A DNA stretch of 64,000 nt, taken from the NCBI GenBank assembly GCA_014871385.1, contig CM026427.1, positions 18,416,767 to 18,480,766 on the forward strand. Reading direction: 5' to 3'. The DNA comes from Ceratodon purpureus. Its lineage: Eukaryota; Streptophyta; Bryopsida; Pseudoditrichales; Ditrichaceae. Under the pieces are notes generated by a model. That model was not told where the DNA came from. It searched no databases and was given only the letters and a program-made list of their open reading frames with translations. Both the position numbers and the translations under genes were made by a program. Each line of letters begins with the position of its first letter. Position 1 is the first letter of the stretch. Positions 45,601 to 56,556 of this stretch are shown here, piece by piece.

Positions 45601-46319
45601 ACGTCAACCGCAGAGAACATGCACGTTTCAATGGATCTTCGTCGGCGTTTTAATCGGTGCACCCTCTGAATACCGAGTGCATGTCTCCCTTGCGGCTTGC
45701 CTGCAGCCGGTGCTCTTATCCATCTCCAATACTGTCACCTTTGCTGACTTGAAAGCACCCGCTTGGCCTCGCCTTGCATGAGGGAAAAGTTGGAACCAGG
45801 TACCTGGCGGTCACCTAATCGAGTACACATTGATTCTTCATTGTGGAATATGCTTTAACCATTGTATATATACTTTGGATGCTGCACGTTCAGAGACCAG
45901 AGAGTGTGCGATTTAATTTGTTTGTATTGGATGTCTTAGATACTCACAGATGAAGTTGACATGGACAAGCGGCCACGGCTTGGGTGATGCGCTTCCGGTA
46001 GTTCTCCGGGGACCCGAAACTAACCAATTCACCGCACCTGCGACCACGCCGACATTCACGAGGAAGGATATGTGCGGTAAGGTAACTAAACCCTAGGTTT
46101 ACTGCCTGGAACATTCAGATATACTGTGTTTAAAGATTAGCCGTGACTCTCTGCTTCAATCACCTTCATTAAATTTGAGTCAACTGCAGAATTCGCTTGG
46201 CGATCATGGGATCATACGATCACATGATGAGGCCTCAGGTCTCGAGAATGGTCTGCATCGGAACTCAGGGCCAATGATCAAGACAGTATCGCATACCGCC
46301 AAACATGTGTTTGACCTCG
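41256..46319. other. No gene recognised
   Basis: From 41340 to 43700 the sequence is AT-rich, with A and T homopolymers around 42480-42610 and no coding signal. From 43700 to 46300 it is more GC-balanced. A plus-strand stretch near 43940-44110 (FQNSVFGGAWDMPPDGQLPL) and another near 44939-45009 (ATFTRPYGTNAIDRI) look exon-like, but I cannot assign them. They could be upstream exons of the EZH-like fragment. Confidence 0.4.
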
Positions 46320-46508
46320 CCGTTTAGGAGTCGGATAGCTGGCCTCGACAATTCTGAATCGCGATCGCGTCCAATGCCCTCCAGATATTCTGGAGAATGC
46401 GTATGTATCAGGCGGAAAGATGCATACGCAACCCCCATAATTTCTGGAGGGCAGTGGACGCGATTCGATTCAGGACGGTCCAGGTTGCCTGTCGGAGTCC
46501 TCTAACGG
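46320..46508. other. Long imperfect foldback (189 bp), possible MIRNA-like precursor
   Basis: The left arm (46320-46392) pairs with the right arm (46440-46508). The best part pairs TCTGAATCGCGATCGCGTCC with its complement, with a single bulge, and continues through CCCTCCAG. The inner part closes as a second stem, GCGTATGTA with TGCATACGC, leaving a loop of about 13 nt. A near-continuous stem of this length is seen in plant microRNA precursors and in foldback transposons. The sequence alone does not distinguish them. Confidence 0.65.
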
Positions 46509-47047
46509 CGAAGCCAATAGGATGTTTGTCAGTGCTAGGTCCGACATAGAAGAGGTTTCAACATCTCATAAGCCGAGAGCTATGGAGCGGTTATTGGAGC
46601 AATGGAGCTGGATGAAGGATTCTAGCACAGGAACCAGTGCGTCGCATTGTGCACCGAAATCACACCTTCCAAATACGCAGATGAGGACCATGACATATAT
46701 CATGGCCCCGTGTGCATACCTGGGACAGACATTTCTGTGGACTATGCCACGCACCGGGTCCTGTGCTAGAGAGAGGTGCCCTCGTGACGTGCTTGCACTG
46801 AACCCTAAACCCTTCGATGGTATTCTATTCATTGATGTCGTGGAAGTAAACTTTTTGAACGTGCCAATATTCAGGAGTAGCTTCAGTTGAAGGATGGTGG
46901 GATGTTAAGCCTAACTCGACCAATGCCAAAACTTCTCGAGAGTAGCTCAAATGTTAGATACTTTTATAAGGATTAGAGTAATGTGGATGGGGCAGAGAAC
47001 TAGTGAGTTACGAACTGTATGGTTGACATGATTTCTTGATGATGCAG

Positions 47048-47823
47048 CGGCGTGTCCACTCAAATAAGGAGCGATTGGAGGATTTTACAGGAAATCTCTC
47101 CAGAATGGACGACGAGTGCGAGCATGTATGAGAGAATAACCATATGTCAAATTTCTTCTAAGTTACTCTGCATTAAAAGCCAGCAAGCTTACGGAGCTTT
47201 GAATGGCTCAGACTCCCACGGAGAGAGATGGCAGATTATCGAAACTGGGGTCCGGTGCGTTAGAGAAACCGATATCAATCATTTCTGGATTTCATATTGG
47301 TGGCAAGACAAACGTTCGACCCGTGAAGCTGCCGAGGGTTGAGAACGTGCCACCCTATACAACATGGATCTATTTGGACAGGTACACGCCAACTGAGAAC
47401 ATCTCCATGTCCTATATCGTCTCAGCATATTGCTACGACCCCAATGTTCCCAGTTAGACGGATCTTGTGATGTCGCTTTGATGCAGTTTTTGAACGACTT
47501 GCATGTTATAAGCCTGTTTACAATCTGCAGCTGTTTCTTAATTGCAAGGTTGACAACCAATTAGTAGTTGATTGGCAGTCACTCAACCGAGAGCTTGTTC
47601 AATATGAATGAAATTAGAGTGGTTGGTGGTATGACATATCAGGAACCAGCGCATGACTGAAGATCAGTCTGTTGTGGACCGTCGTCGAATTTACTATGAC
47701 AGTTATGACAACGAAACCCTAATCGCTGTTGAAGGTGAAGAAGACGACACTGGAGATGACGATGACAAAGACGAGCGTAAACATGATATCAATGGAGCGG
47801 TTATCGGAGTGATTGCTGGATGA
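47048..47823 (+). pseudogene. EZH / CURLY LEAF-type Polycomb methyltransferase fragment
   Basis: Part of the N-terminal half of a plant E(z) homologue, the PRC2 catalytic subunit that methylates H3K27. A first exon-like stretch after 47047 reads RRVHSNKERLED. A second, ending at 47381 with a GACAG/GTACAC donor, reads VKLPRVENVPPYTTWIYLDR. The third, from 47643 after ATATCAG, continues in phase with NQRMTEDQSVVDRRRIYYDS and an acidic run. These match the conserved plant EZH block before the SANT domains. After the acidic run the frame enters a foldback sequence and stops at 47823. The SANT, CXC and SET domains are not found downstream, where NOMO sequence begins instead. It could be a truncated or chimeric gene rather than a dead one. 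Confidence 0.8.
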
Positions 47824-47906
47824 AGGAGTGGCTCAGGAACTAGTGCGTGGCTGTGAGCCTGTGGTTCGTTTGCCACTCCTTCATCAAGCAATTAACCCAA
47901 TAACCG
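47798..47906. other. Second foldback, arms about 35 bp
   Basis: ATTGCTGGATGAAGGAGTGG (47812-47831, plus C) pairs with GCCACTCCTTCATCAAGCAA plus T (47872-47892) with one mismatch. The outer bases pair further, with a few differences. The loop is about 39 nt. It forms the tail of the third EZH-like exon. A related segment lacking the right arm lies at about 46578-46640. Confidence 0.7.
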
Positions 47907-49075
47907 GGTTTTAGGGTCTAGGTTTTAGTTGAAGGACTGAAGGTTTAGGGTCCATAAACGAGGTTAGTGAGTGGAGATGCAAGGCACGAGGAAGTTCCTT
48001 TTGAACAGTTCAATGCTTGCATCCGGGAAGAGGAGCGGCCAGATGACGAAGCACACTTCGAGGACACCCGATTGGAAGACGAAGTGGAGATTCAATATGG
48101 TTGAATAAGACTCCACTCATCTTCATGTAGGAGGTTGCGTTGTCCAAGTCCAAGTAATTAACGCCTAGCATCCTGACATTTTGATCCAGCTCATTGATCT
48201 CCGTACCTCAGGTTGCAAAAGATCCATGATAGTAAATATGTGATGATAGAGTAACTCTATTTTGGACGTACTTGCAGGTTTCCAACCGTGGGGGAGTAGT
48301 TCTTACAAGAAAACAATTTCAAATGTATACCAGCGTTGTTTGTGACCAACCCAAGTTTCCTTTGGTTCCATGACTTACCGGCCATGGTCTGCCGAACCTC
48401 AATCGCAAGTAAGATAACATTTGCAAGATGGTGTTAATATGGAAATCCTGCTTCAATTAGGTATACTCCGATAACTCTGTGCCTTTTTTTTTTTTTTTCA
48501 GACTTTACGTTTTATTTGCACCCTACAGCTCTGCTTCCTTGCCTGGGCAGTTATGGCGTGGGAGGCCTGAATTCCACAGCTGATTATTCACATACACGTG
48601 AGAGGTGAGTTTACACAGTTGTATCATTTATTGAATGGTATATGTTTGGAAACCTTTTACGAGTCAAGAACAAGAGGAATTCTCTTATGTTTGAATTTCA
48701 GCTCTTCGGTTATTTTCTGGAACACAAGATGTATATTGCAACATTTACTTCTACCGCGTCTGTTTGACGAGGAAGATTTCCAACCTTTTCCCCCTTTGCT
48801 CCGTCATACAACACAGCATTTCAGTGGCTGAAGGTAATTTATATTGCCATCCTCTGATGTGGAGCATCGTGTCTCTGCAAAAAAACCCGGTTTGACAAGT
48901 ACGTAAGAACCTTTCAGGATTTTTTAATTAACGGCAAATGAACAAGCGTTTTATCGATCATAGTTATCGATTCCAATGTGCAGGTGTATATTTGCAATGA
49001 AGAGAAAGATGGTCAATTTTGAGATCTGGCTGCCGAAATTTCAATTCTGCTGACACTTTGTTGTGTTATCTGCAG
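47907..49075. other. No gene recognised
   Basis: The stretch begins with TTTAGGG-like fragments (47908, 47943). An acidic frame at about 47980-48105 (FEQFNACIREEERPDDEAHF) and a possible exon after the T-run at 48485-48499 are coding-like but match neither EZH nor NOMO in my reading. Confidence 0.4.
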
Positions 49076-50513
49076 GCTCCAGTGAGCATTTCAGGTGTGG
49101 TGAGGAAGCTTGCTCTTCGCATGTGAAAATTACTCTTTCATCTGCTGGATCTTTGGATGGGAAGGCGACTTCGAATCAAGAGCTGAATTTGTCGAGCAAC
49201 AAGTTTTCTTTTGAGAATGTTCCTCCTGGAAAAAAATAAGCTTGAGATAAGTCTACGTTGGAAGACTCCACTTGGTAGTCTATTGTTAGCGTTGTGTTTA
49301 AACATCCCATTCATGCATATTAGTTCCAGTTTCTAATAAACTGGTTCAATTCAGCGTTGAATTTTAGCAAATAATATCGTGATGACTGGAGAATGTAGCA
49401 TGGATCGACATGAATATGATGTGTGTGAGCATATTCTAAATGAAATTTTACTCTATATGGACCTTTCAGGTTCAACACAGGGCAAAAGACAGCGTTAGGG
49501 AGGATGATTGGTTTAGGGTGGAAAAAACCTTGGAAGTGGATGTGAGAACTGAGGATATTAAAGGGCTTAAGTTCGTTCAGAAGGGGTTTTGGATGCATGT
49601 CACGTCGACACATGCAGTCAGCGCCTTCATTGCACACCCTCAGAATGAGGGTACTGATGTGGATCTTAAGGTTCTCCATGTTTTTGCACCCATTCTTTTA
49701 TTCTTACATCAACTTGTGTAGTTCTCTTTCAATCTATAGCATCTGTTCAGTTTTGAGTGACGCTGTCTATAAGTGCTGCACTGCGCTCAGCTTCACAGAA
49801 TTTGGGGCGTTTTTGTTTTCATTGGACACAATTTCTGCCTCGACTCTCCTCGATGTGAATTATGCTCGTTTTTCAGTAGGCTTATGCTTCTTTTCTTGAA
49901 TGGATGACAGAGAGGATGGCAGCAGGTATGTCTGGAGTCACCTGGTGTTCACGAACTCCACTTTACGGATCCTTATGTTTGCTTTGGAGCTCATGCGTTT
50001 TACTTCGATACTGCAAAACCATCTGTAAGTGTGTGTTCCGGAAATCCATCTGTAAGTGTTTGATTGTGATATAGGTACGTCTCTCTATAAATTGTACATG
50101 AAGAAGTAAGGTAATCTGTTCATGGCCAAGTCATCTGAATCACAAGATTGTGAGACTTGTCCGTCGATTTATAAATCTATGTGAAGAAAATAATTGGTAA
50201 TACGATTGGTATGAAATAGCTAATCTGCTCTAAAATCGAAAGCTAGCTTTTGGAACTTTATGTACACTCATTTTTGCTGCTTGCCTCAATCTATGGCTTT
50301 CTTATATTTCATTCTCATTCCTGTGAGGTTCTAAGGTTCCGTAGCTGCGAGCCTTGTCAGCTGATTTTTTATGATCAGAATACTGGAAACCTGAATTCGT
50401 ATTGGCATATTTTGTACCCTTGTGGTTTGCAGCCTTTGGAATTGGTTGGTCAAAAGTATTTGCTGGCAGGGGAGGTCCACATAGATGCTGCCCTTGCTGC
50501 TCCTGCTCTTTCA
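49076..50513 (+). pseudogene. NOMO (nodal modulator) gene fragment, frameshifted
   Basis: Exons from the middle of plant NOMO, an ER-membrane protein with repeated beta-sandwich domains that works with the translocon-associated BOS complex. Exon 49076-about 49256 reads APVSISGVV, then, in another frame, CGEEACSSHVKITLSSAGS and FSFENVPPGK. Exon 49470-49670 includes FVQKGFWMHVTSTHAVSAF. Exon 49911-50024 reads GWQQVCLESPGVHELHFTDP. Exon 50433-about 50513 reads LVGQKYLLAGEVHID. The last three join in phase 0. The first has one frame change near 49103 and one extra A in a 7-A run near 49236, where KY-KLEIS would be expected. Neither the N-terminal half nor the C-terminal third is present; a TTTAGGG block starts 430 bp after the last exon. 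A sequencing error could explain the A-run indel. Confidence 0.82.
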
Positions 50514-50938
50514 GTTGAATGCCATCTTCCATTGTCGAGTTTTTGTTCCCTAAACCTATGTTCAGTTCTATTAGTTCAATATTGTCTAGGTGCAATTCAT
50601 TCGGAGCAATTGCTGCTTGTCTCCTGTTTCTGTTGCTGCTTGATATTTTCGAAAGCCTGATTTGGTTTCCTTGGGGACCGAATATGCTTATTGGTTTTTG
50701 TTAGTTATTGATATGTAATTACTAGGTTGTACATGTGTACTGATAGATGTGAAAAGCACGTAGGTTTAGGTAATTAGAAATGGATTCTTGCAGTTTCCAC
50801 CAATTTCAGTCTAACATGGAGTATTTGGTCACAAGCAGGGTTATCTGGTATCGAAGGTTTAGGTGTGGAGAGTCGACTTAGGACGACGTTATTGTTGTGA
50901 TCAGGTTCAAGTTAGGCTTTTAGAAGAACAGATAATCG
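50514..50938. other. No gene; junction between NOMO fragment and satellites
   Basis: Non-repetitive AT-rich sequence. No further NOMO exon is visible before the telomere-type block begins. Confidence 0.5.
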
Positions 50939-51060
50939 GTTTAGGGTTTAGGGTTTAGGGTTTAGGACTTAGGGTTTAGGGTTTAGGGTTTAGGGTTTAG
51001 GTTTAGGGGTTTAGGGTTTAGGTTTAGGTTTAGGTTTAGGGTTTAGGGTTTAGGGTTTAG
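50939..51060 (+). repeat. Interstitial TTTAGGG block
   Basis: About 120 bp made almost entirely of TTTAGGG and its shortened variant TTTAGG, all in the same orientation. It runs straight into the first 593-bp unit. Confidence 0.95.
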
Positions 51061-52224
51061 GGTTACAAGGGTGTTCCCGCCTTTTTGGCATACTTTTTTT
51101 GGCATTTTGAGGTGACCTACCCCCCCATTTTAAGGTATAGGGAATCCAAATATGTAAAAACATTTCTATAGACTATTGTAGTTTTGGAGATATAGCCTCG
51201 TTGACTTTGAGCTAGGGTAGTTGACTTTGGTCTATTTAAAGCAATTTTGAAAATTTCAAAGGCTTATGTCATAGTTGTTAGTTATTTTTGCATGATGCCT
51301 TTAAAAGTTTTTCCATAAATAGTGTTGCTTAGGAGTTATAGGCAATCAAAGGTAAAGTCTTAAAATAGGAATCATTATCAACTGGCCAAAGCGATCAAAG
51401 TTTTAAGGACACCTACACCCTATTTTAAGCTCAAAGAATTAGAATATGTAAAAACATTTCTATAGACTATCTTCATTTAGGAGATATAGACGGATGAACT
51501 TTAGATTCTTGAAACTTCATCCATCTATATCTCATGCCTGCAAACTCCGATGACAAAGCCTTACATATGACCGGAATTCCCTCACAATTGTCTATAGCGT
51601 GGGCCCCACATATACGGCTAATAATAGAAAAGTAGGTTAGGTTTAGGGTTTAGGGTTACAAGGGTGTTCCCGCCTTTTTGGCATACTTTTTTTGGCATTT
51701 TGAGGTGACCTACCCCCCCATTTTAAGGTATAGGGAATCCAAATATGTAAAAACATTTCTATAGACTATTGTAGTTTTGGAGATATAGCCTCGTTGACTT
51801 TGAGCTAGGGTAGTTGACTTTGGTCTATTTAAAGCAATTTTGAAAATTTCAAAGGCTTATGTCATAGTTGTTAGTTATTTTTGCATGATGCCTTTAAAAG
51901 TTTTTCCATAAATAGTGTTGCTTAGGAGTTATAGGCAATCAAAGGTAAAGTCTTAAAATAGGAATCATTATCAACTGGCCAAAGCGATCAAAGTTTTAAG
52001 GACACCTACACCCTATTTTAAGCTCAAAGAATTAGAATATGTAAAAACATTTCTATAGACTATCTTCATTTAGGAGATATAGACGGATGAACTTTAGATT
52101 CTTGAAACTTCATCCATCTATATCTCATGCCTGCAAACTCCGATGACAAAGCCTTACATATGACCGGAATTCCCTCACAATTGTCTATAGCGTGGGCCCC
52201 ACATATACGGCTAATAATAGAAAA
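51061..52224 (+). repeat. 593-bp satellite, two units
   Basis: Units start at 51061 and 51654 (GGTTACAAGGGTGTTCCCGC), a 593-bp period. The junction between units is AGTAGGTTAGG followed by two TTTAGGG units. Within a unit, ATGTAAAAACATTTCTATAG occurs twice, about 293 bp apart, so the unit looks like an ancient dimer. An internal inverted repeat pairs GAGATATAGACGGATGAA with TTCATCCATCTATATCTC. The second unit ends early, at AGAAAA, before the TTTAGGG junction. By eye the two units are identical. Confidence 0.97.
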
Positions 52225-52540
52225 TGCAAGGTCCCTTTTATGGGGGTGGCAACCGTAAACCCTTGCCTCGGTGAAGGGCGATTGTAAACGGAGGGCCCCA
52301 CGAGGTGGACTCTAACTGTACAGTTCCAAAAAGTTAAAGCACGCTCCATTCCAATGTTGGATGCATGAGATATGAGCGGATGAAGTTTGTGGTTTTCAAA
52401 CTTCGTCAGCTCATTGCGCATGCATGCCACGTCGGAATGAAGAATGGATTGCGTTGACGGAGAGCGTTGGCAAGGCCTTAGGACGTGGTGGAGTTTTATT
52501 GCGATATACTTTATGACTTATGGCCGTCAAAAATGTTAAC
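52225..52540. other. Unique segment following the 593-bp array
   Basis: It begins TGCAAGGTCCCTTTTAT, exactly as the last 17 bases of the window after the second 593-bp array. It contains a hairpin-like stretch (GAGCGGATGAAGTTT ... AAACTTCGTC) resembling the inverted repeat of the 593-bp unit, so it may be a diverged relative. No coding content. Confidence 0.7.
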
Positions 52541-54237
52541 TAATGAGGATTTAGATTTTCAATATGTCATGGCCTTATCACTTTTAGTATGAGTTTTTGC
52601 ATCTTGAAGTTACAAATCAGTCCTAGGTATGATTTGTGTCTTTCTTTCTTGTCTAAAAGCGTCTTATAGTATTTTTTGACGTAATTCCAAGTTAAAGTAC
52701 AGTCATGGCTGTATTTAAGGATTTCATCTTCAAAAATGTCATGCAATTAAGGCTTTACGCATGAGATTTTTACATCTATAAGTTAAAATCCACTCTCAAT
52801 TATAAAATATGTCTTGTATTTGCCGCTAGCGTTCTAGTTGGATTTAATTTTACGTCCATTTTAATTAAAGTACAGTCATGGCTTATTTAAAGACCTCATG
52901 TTATAAAATGTCATGCAATAAAGGCTTTTCGGTATGAAATTTTGGGATCGACAAGTTAGAATCGACTACATGCTACAAATTGTGTCTTTAATTTGGACTT
53001 AAAGTGCTCATTGGATTTGATTTTACTTAGTACAAATTTATATTACAGCCATGGCTGAATTTGATGACCTCATCTTCAAAAATCTCATGCAAGTAAGGCT
53101 TTAAGGTATGAAATTTTGTATGGGAAAGTTAGAGTCCACTCCATACTATAATATGATCTTGTATTTGGCTTTAGAGTGCTAATTGGATTTAATTTTACGT
53201 GAGTGAAAGTTAAAAAATATAGTTTTGGCTGTATTTAAGGACCGCATCTTCCAAAATGTCATGGGAATAGAAGCTCTAAGTTTAGGGTTTTTGTATCAGT
53301 AGCTTAGAATCCACTTTTTTATGTAGAATGTCTCGATAGTGTGACTTTAGATTGTTAATTGGACTTATTTTTACGTAAACCGTAGTTAAATTAAAGCCAT
53401 GGTTGAACTTAAAGACCATATCTTCAAAAATATCATACAATTAAGGCTTTTAGTGTTTAGGTTTTTATATTATTAAGTTAAAATTTAGTCCACACCACAA
53501 AATTTGTTTTTTACATGGCTCTAACGAGCTAATTGAATTTCATGTTATGTAAATGAAAGTTAAAACACAGTTATAACTTATGGGTGTACTTAAAGAACCC
53601 ACCTTCAATAATTTAAGGCAATTAAGGCTTTAAGATATAATTTTTTCATACATAACTTAGAATCTTATCTTTATTACAAAGTGTATCTTTAATTTGAACT
53701 TAGCTTGAGAATTTGTTTTAAATTAACGTGCATTCAAATTGGAATACGTAACTAGTTGTAATTTAAGGAATTCATCATTAAAAATGTCCTGCATCTAAAA
53801 CTTTTAGGGATTAGATTTGTACATACCTAGGTTGTAATCCATTCCTTACTATTGAATGGGTCTTTCATTCGGTCCTAGCGTGCTCATAAGATATTATTTT
53901 ACATTGGTTGAGGTTAAAATACAGTCATCGATGTAGTAAAGGACCCCCTTTGACATTAGAGCTGTAAACAAGGCTTTTAGCTATGGAACTTTTGCATCTC
54001 TAGGTTTGAATTCAGTCCATAATATAGAATGTCTTTTAAATTTGACTCTAAAGTGTCAATTCGACTTAATTTTACGTGAATCAAATTTAAAATGGACAGT
54101 CATGGCTGTAGTTAAGGATCGCATCTTTGATAATGTCAGGCATTAACACTTTTAGACATGAGAGCTCTGGATGCGTAAGTTTAAAACCTCTCTATGTAGT
54201 GGAATGTTTCTTGAATTTGAATTTAGTGCATTTATTT
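52541..54237 (-). repeat. Diverged 175-bp satellite, reverse orientation
   Basis: About nine strongly diverged units with a 173-179 bp spacing between ACAGTCATGGCTGTA-like landmarks (52698, 52871, 53044, 53218, 53392 and on). The order of landmarks (AATGTCATGCAATTAAGGCT, then TTTTGCAT, then AATTTTACGT) is the reverse complement of the array that follows, so this block runs in the opposite direction. Confidence 0.85.
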
Positions 54238-55860
54238 TAGCCATGGCTATATTTTGTTAATAATCTAATGTAAATTTAAATGGAATTAGCACATTAAAGT
54301 AAAACTAATCACACATTCTATTGTAGGAAGTAGATTCGAACTTGTAGGTGCAAAAATTTCAAGTCTTTGAGCCTTAATTGCATGACATTCTTGCAAATTA
54401 GGTTCTTAAGTACAGTCATGGTTGTATTTTGTTAATAATCCAATGTAAATTTAAATGGAATTAGCATATTAAAGTAAAACTAATCACACATTCTATTATA
54501 GAAAGTAGATTCGAACTTGTAGGTGCAAAAATTTCAAGTCATTGCGCCTTAATTGCATGACATTCTTGAAAATTAGGTTCTTAAGTACAGTCATGGCTGT
54601 ATTTTGTTAATAATCCAATGTAAATTTAAATGGAATTAGCATATTAAAGTAAAACTAATCACACATTCTATTATAGAAAGTAGATTCGAACTTGTAGGTG
54701 CAAAAATTTCATGTCTTTGAGCCTTAATTGCATGACATTCTTGCAAATTAGGTTCTTAAGTACAGTCATGGCTGTATTTTGTTAATAATCCAATGTAAAT
54801 TTAAATGGAATTAGCATATTAAAGTAAAACTAATCACACATTCTATTATAGAAAGTAGATTCGAACTTGTAGGTGCAAAAATTTCAAGTCATTGCGTCTT
54901 AATTGCATGACATTCTTGAAACTTAGGTTCTTAAGTACAGTCATGGCTGTATTTTGTTAATAATCCAATGTAAATTTAAATGGAATTAGCATATTAAAGT
55001 AAAACTAATCACACATTCTATTATAGAAAGTAGATTCGAACTTGTAGGTGCAAAAATTTCAAGTCATTGCGTCTTAATTGCATGACATTCTTGAAACTTA
55101 GGTTCTTAAGTACAGTCATGGCTGTATTTTGTTAATAATCCAATGTAAATTTAAATGGAATTAGCATATTAAAGTAAAACTAATCACACATTCTATTATA
55201 GAAAGTAGATTCGAACTTGTAGGTGCAAAAATTTCATGTCTTTGAGCCTTAATTGCATGACATTCTTGCAAATTAGGTTCTTAAGTACAGTCATGGCTGT
55301 ATTTTGTTAATAATCCAATGTAAATTTAAATGGAATTAGCATATTAAAGTAAAACTAATCACACATTCTATTATAGAAAGTAGATTCGAACTTGTAGGTG
55401 CAAAAATTTCAAGTCATTGCGTCTTAATTGCATGACATTCTTGAAACTTAGGTTCTTAAGTACAGTCATGGCTGTATTTTGTTAATAATCCAATGTAAAT
55501 TTAAATGGAATTAGCATATTAAAGTAAAACTAATCACACATTCTATTATAGAAAGTAGATTCGAACTTGTAGGTGCAAAAATTTCAAGTCATTGCGCCTT
55601 AATTGCATGACATTCTTGAAAATTAGGTTCTTAAGTACAGTCATGGCTGTATTTTGTTAATAATCCAATGTAAATTTAAATGGAATTAGCATATTAAAGT
55701 AAAACTAATCACACATTCTATCATAGAAAGAAGATTTGAACTTGTAGATGCAAAAATTTCATGTCTTCGAGCCTTAGTAGCATGACATTCTTGAAACTTA
55801 GGTTCTTAAGTATAGTTATGGCTATATTTTGTTAATTAATTAATGTTAAATTAAATGGAA
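54238..55860 (+). repeat. Homogeneous 175-bp satellite
   Basis: The landmark TACAGTCATGGCTGTATTTT recurs at 54411, 54586, 54761, 54936, 55111, 55286, 55461 and 55636, and degenerately at 55811, an exact 175-bp period. Units differ mainly at two sites (CTTTGAGCC versus CATTGCGYC; TTGCAAATT versus TTGAAAMTT). 175 bp is close to the monomer length of many plant centromeric or heterochromatic satellites; no centromere function can be inferred from sequence alone. Confidence 0.96.
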
Positions 55861-56556
55861 GGGTAAGTTATCTCAATCCCTCATTTTAAGTATGCTTACG
55901 AATCGAGAAGCCACACTTAAGGTTTTCAGTCATTTCATTCAAGTGACTACAAACCTTTAACCATAGACCTCAAACCGCGTCAAAAAGTCAAATATGAAAA
56001 CCACGAACTTTCAAAAAACTTCTTTACTATAAAATAGTTTTTGAAAATAAAGACTTCGTCCATGGAAGTACCCAGGCATTTCTCAACTTACACAAACAGT
56101 ATTAACAATATTTAAAATTAAATTTTACTTCGAACCTTAGATTTGCCTTGGAAAACAGTTTTAGAGTCTATTTGACTGCAATCTTTCAAGAATTTTGCTC
56201 GCTATAATAAATTTTTTTTTTCGAATTTTTTTTTTGCAGTCACCTACGCAGGCTTTTCTCAACCTAAATAAAAAGTTTCAAAAAATTTAAAAATCAAAAA
56301 ATTTCATTGGCTGAGAGGTTGTTTTTTGGACCATTTTAAACCCTGAACTTTGGGAATTTTTTCCCGGTACGAGAATTTTTTTTTTCCAATTTTTTTTTTT
56401 GCATTGGTTTTAGCTAGCACTTATTTGCATGTTGAAAATTTTTCAAAAATTTAGAAAATCAAATCATTTGACTTTTTAATCAAATAAATGACATAGTATA
56501 AAACCGTAAGAAGTCCCGAAACATAAAGAGAAGATAAAGTCATAATATATGAAATC
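55861..56556. other. Non-repetitive 3' flank of gene A
   Basis: AT-rich DNA with T-runs (56211-56221, 56379-56400) between the 175-bp array and the stop codon of gene A. No open frame. Any 3' UTR or polyadenylation signal of gene A lies here; no single signal stands out. Confidence 0.5.

Noticed and set aside
46522..46890. A 122-codon plus-strand frame as an EZH N-terminal exon
   Set aside because: The translation shows no EZH similarity and overlaps a segment duplicated at 47792-47860.
50939..51060. A true chromosome end
   Set aside because: The block is about 120 bp, contains shortened units and continues into satellite and gene sequence, so it is interstitial.
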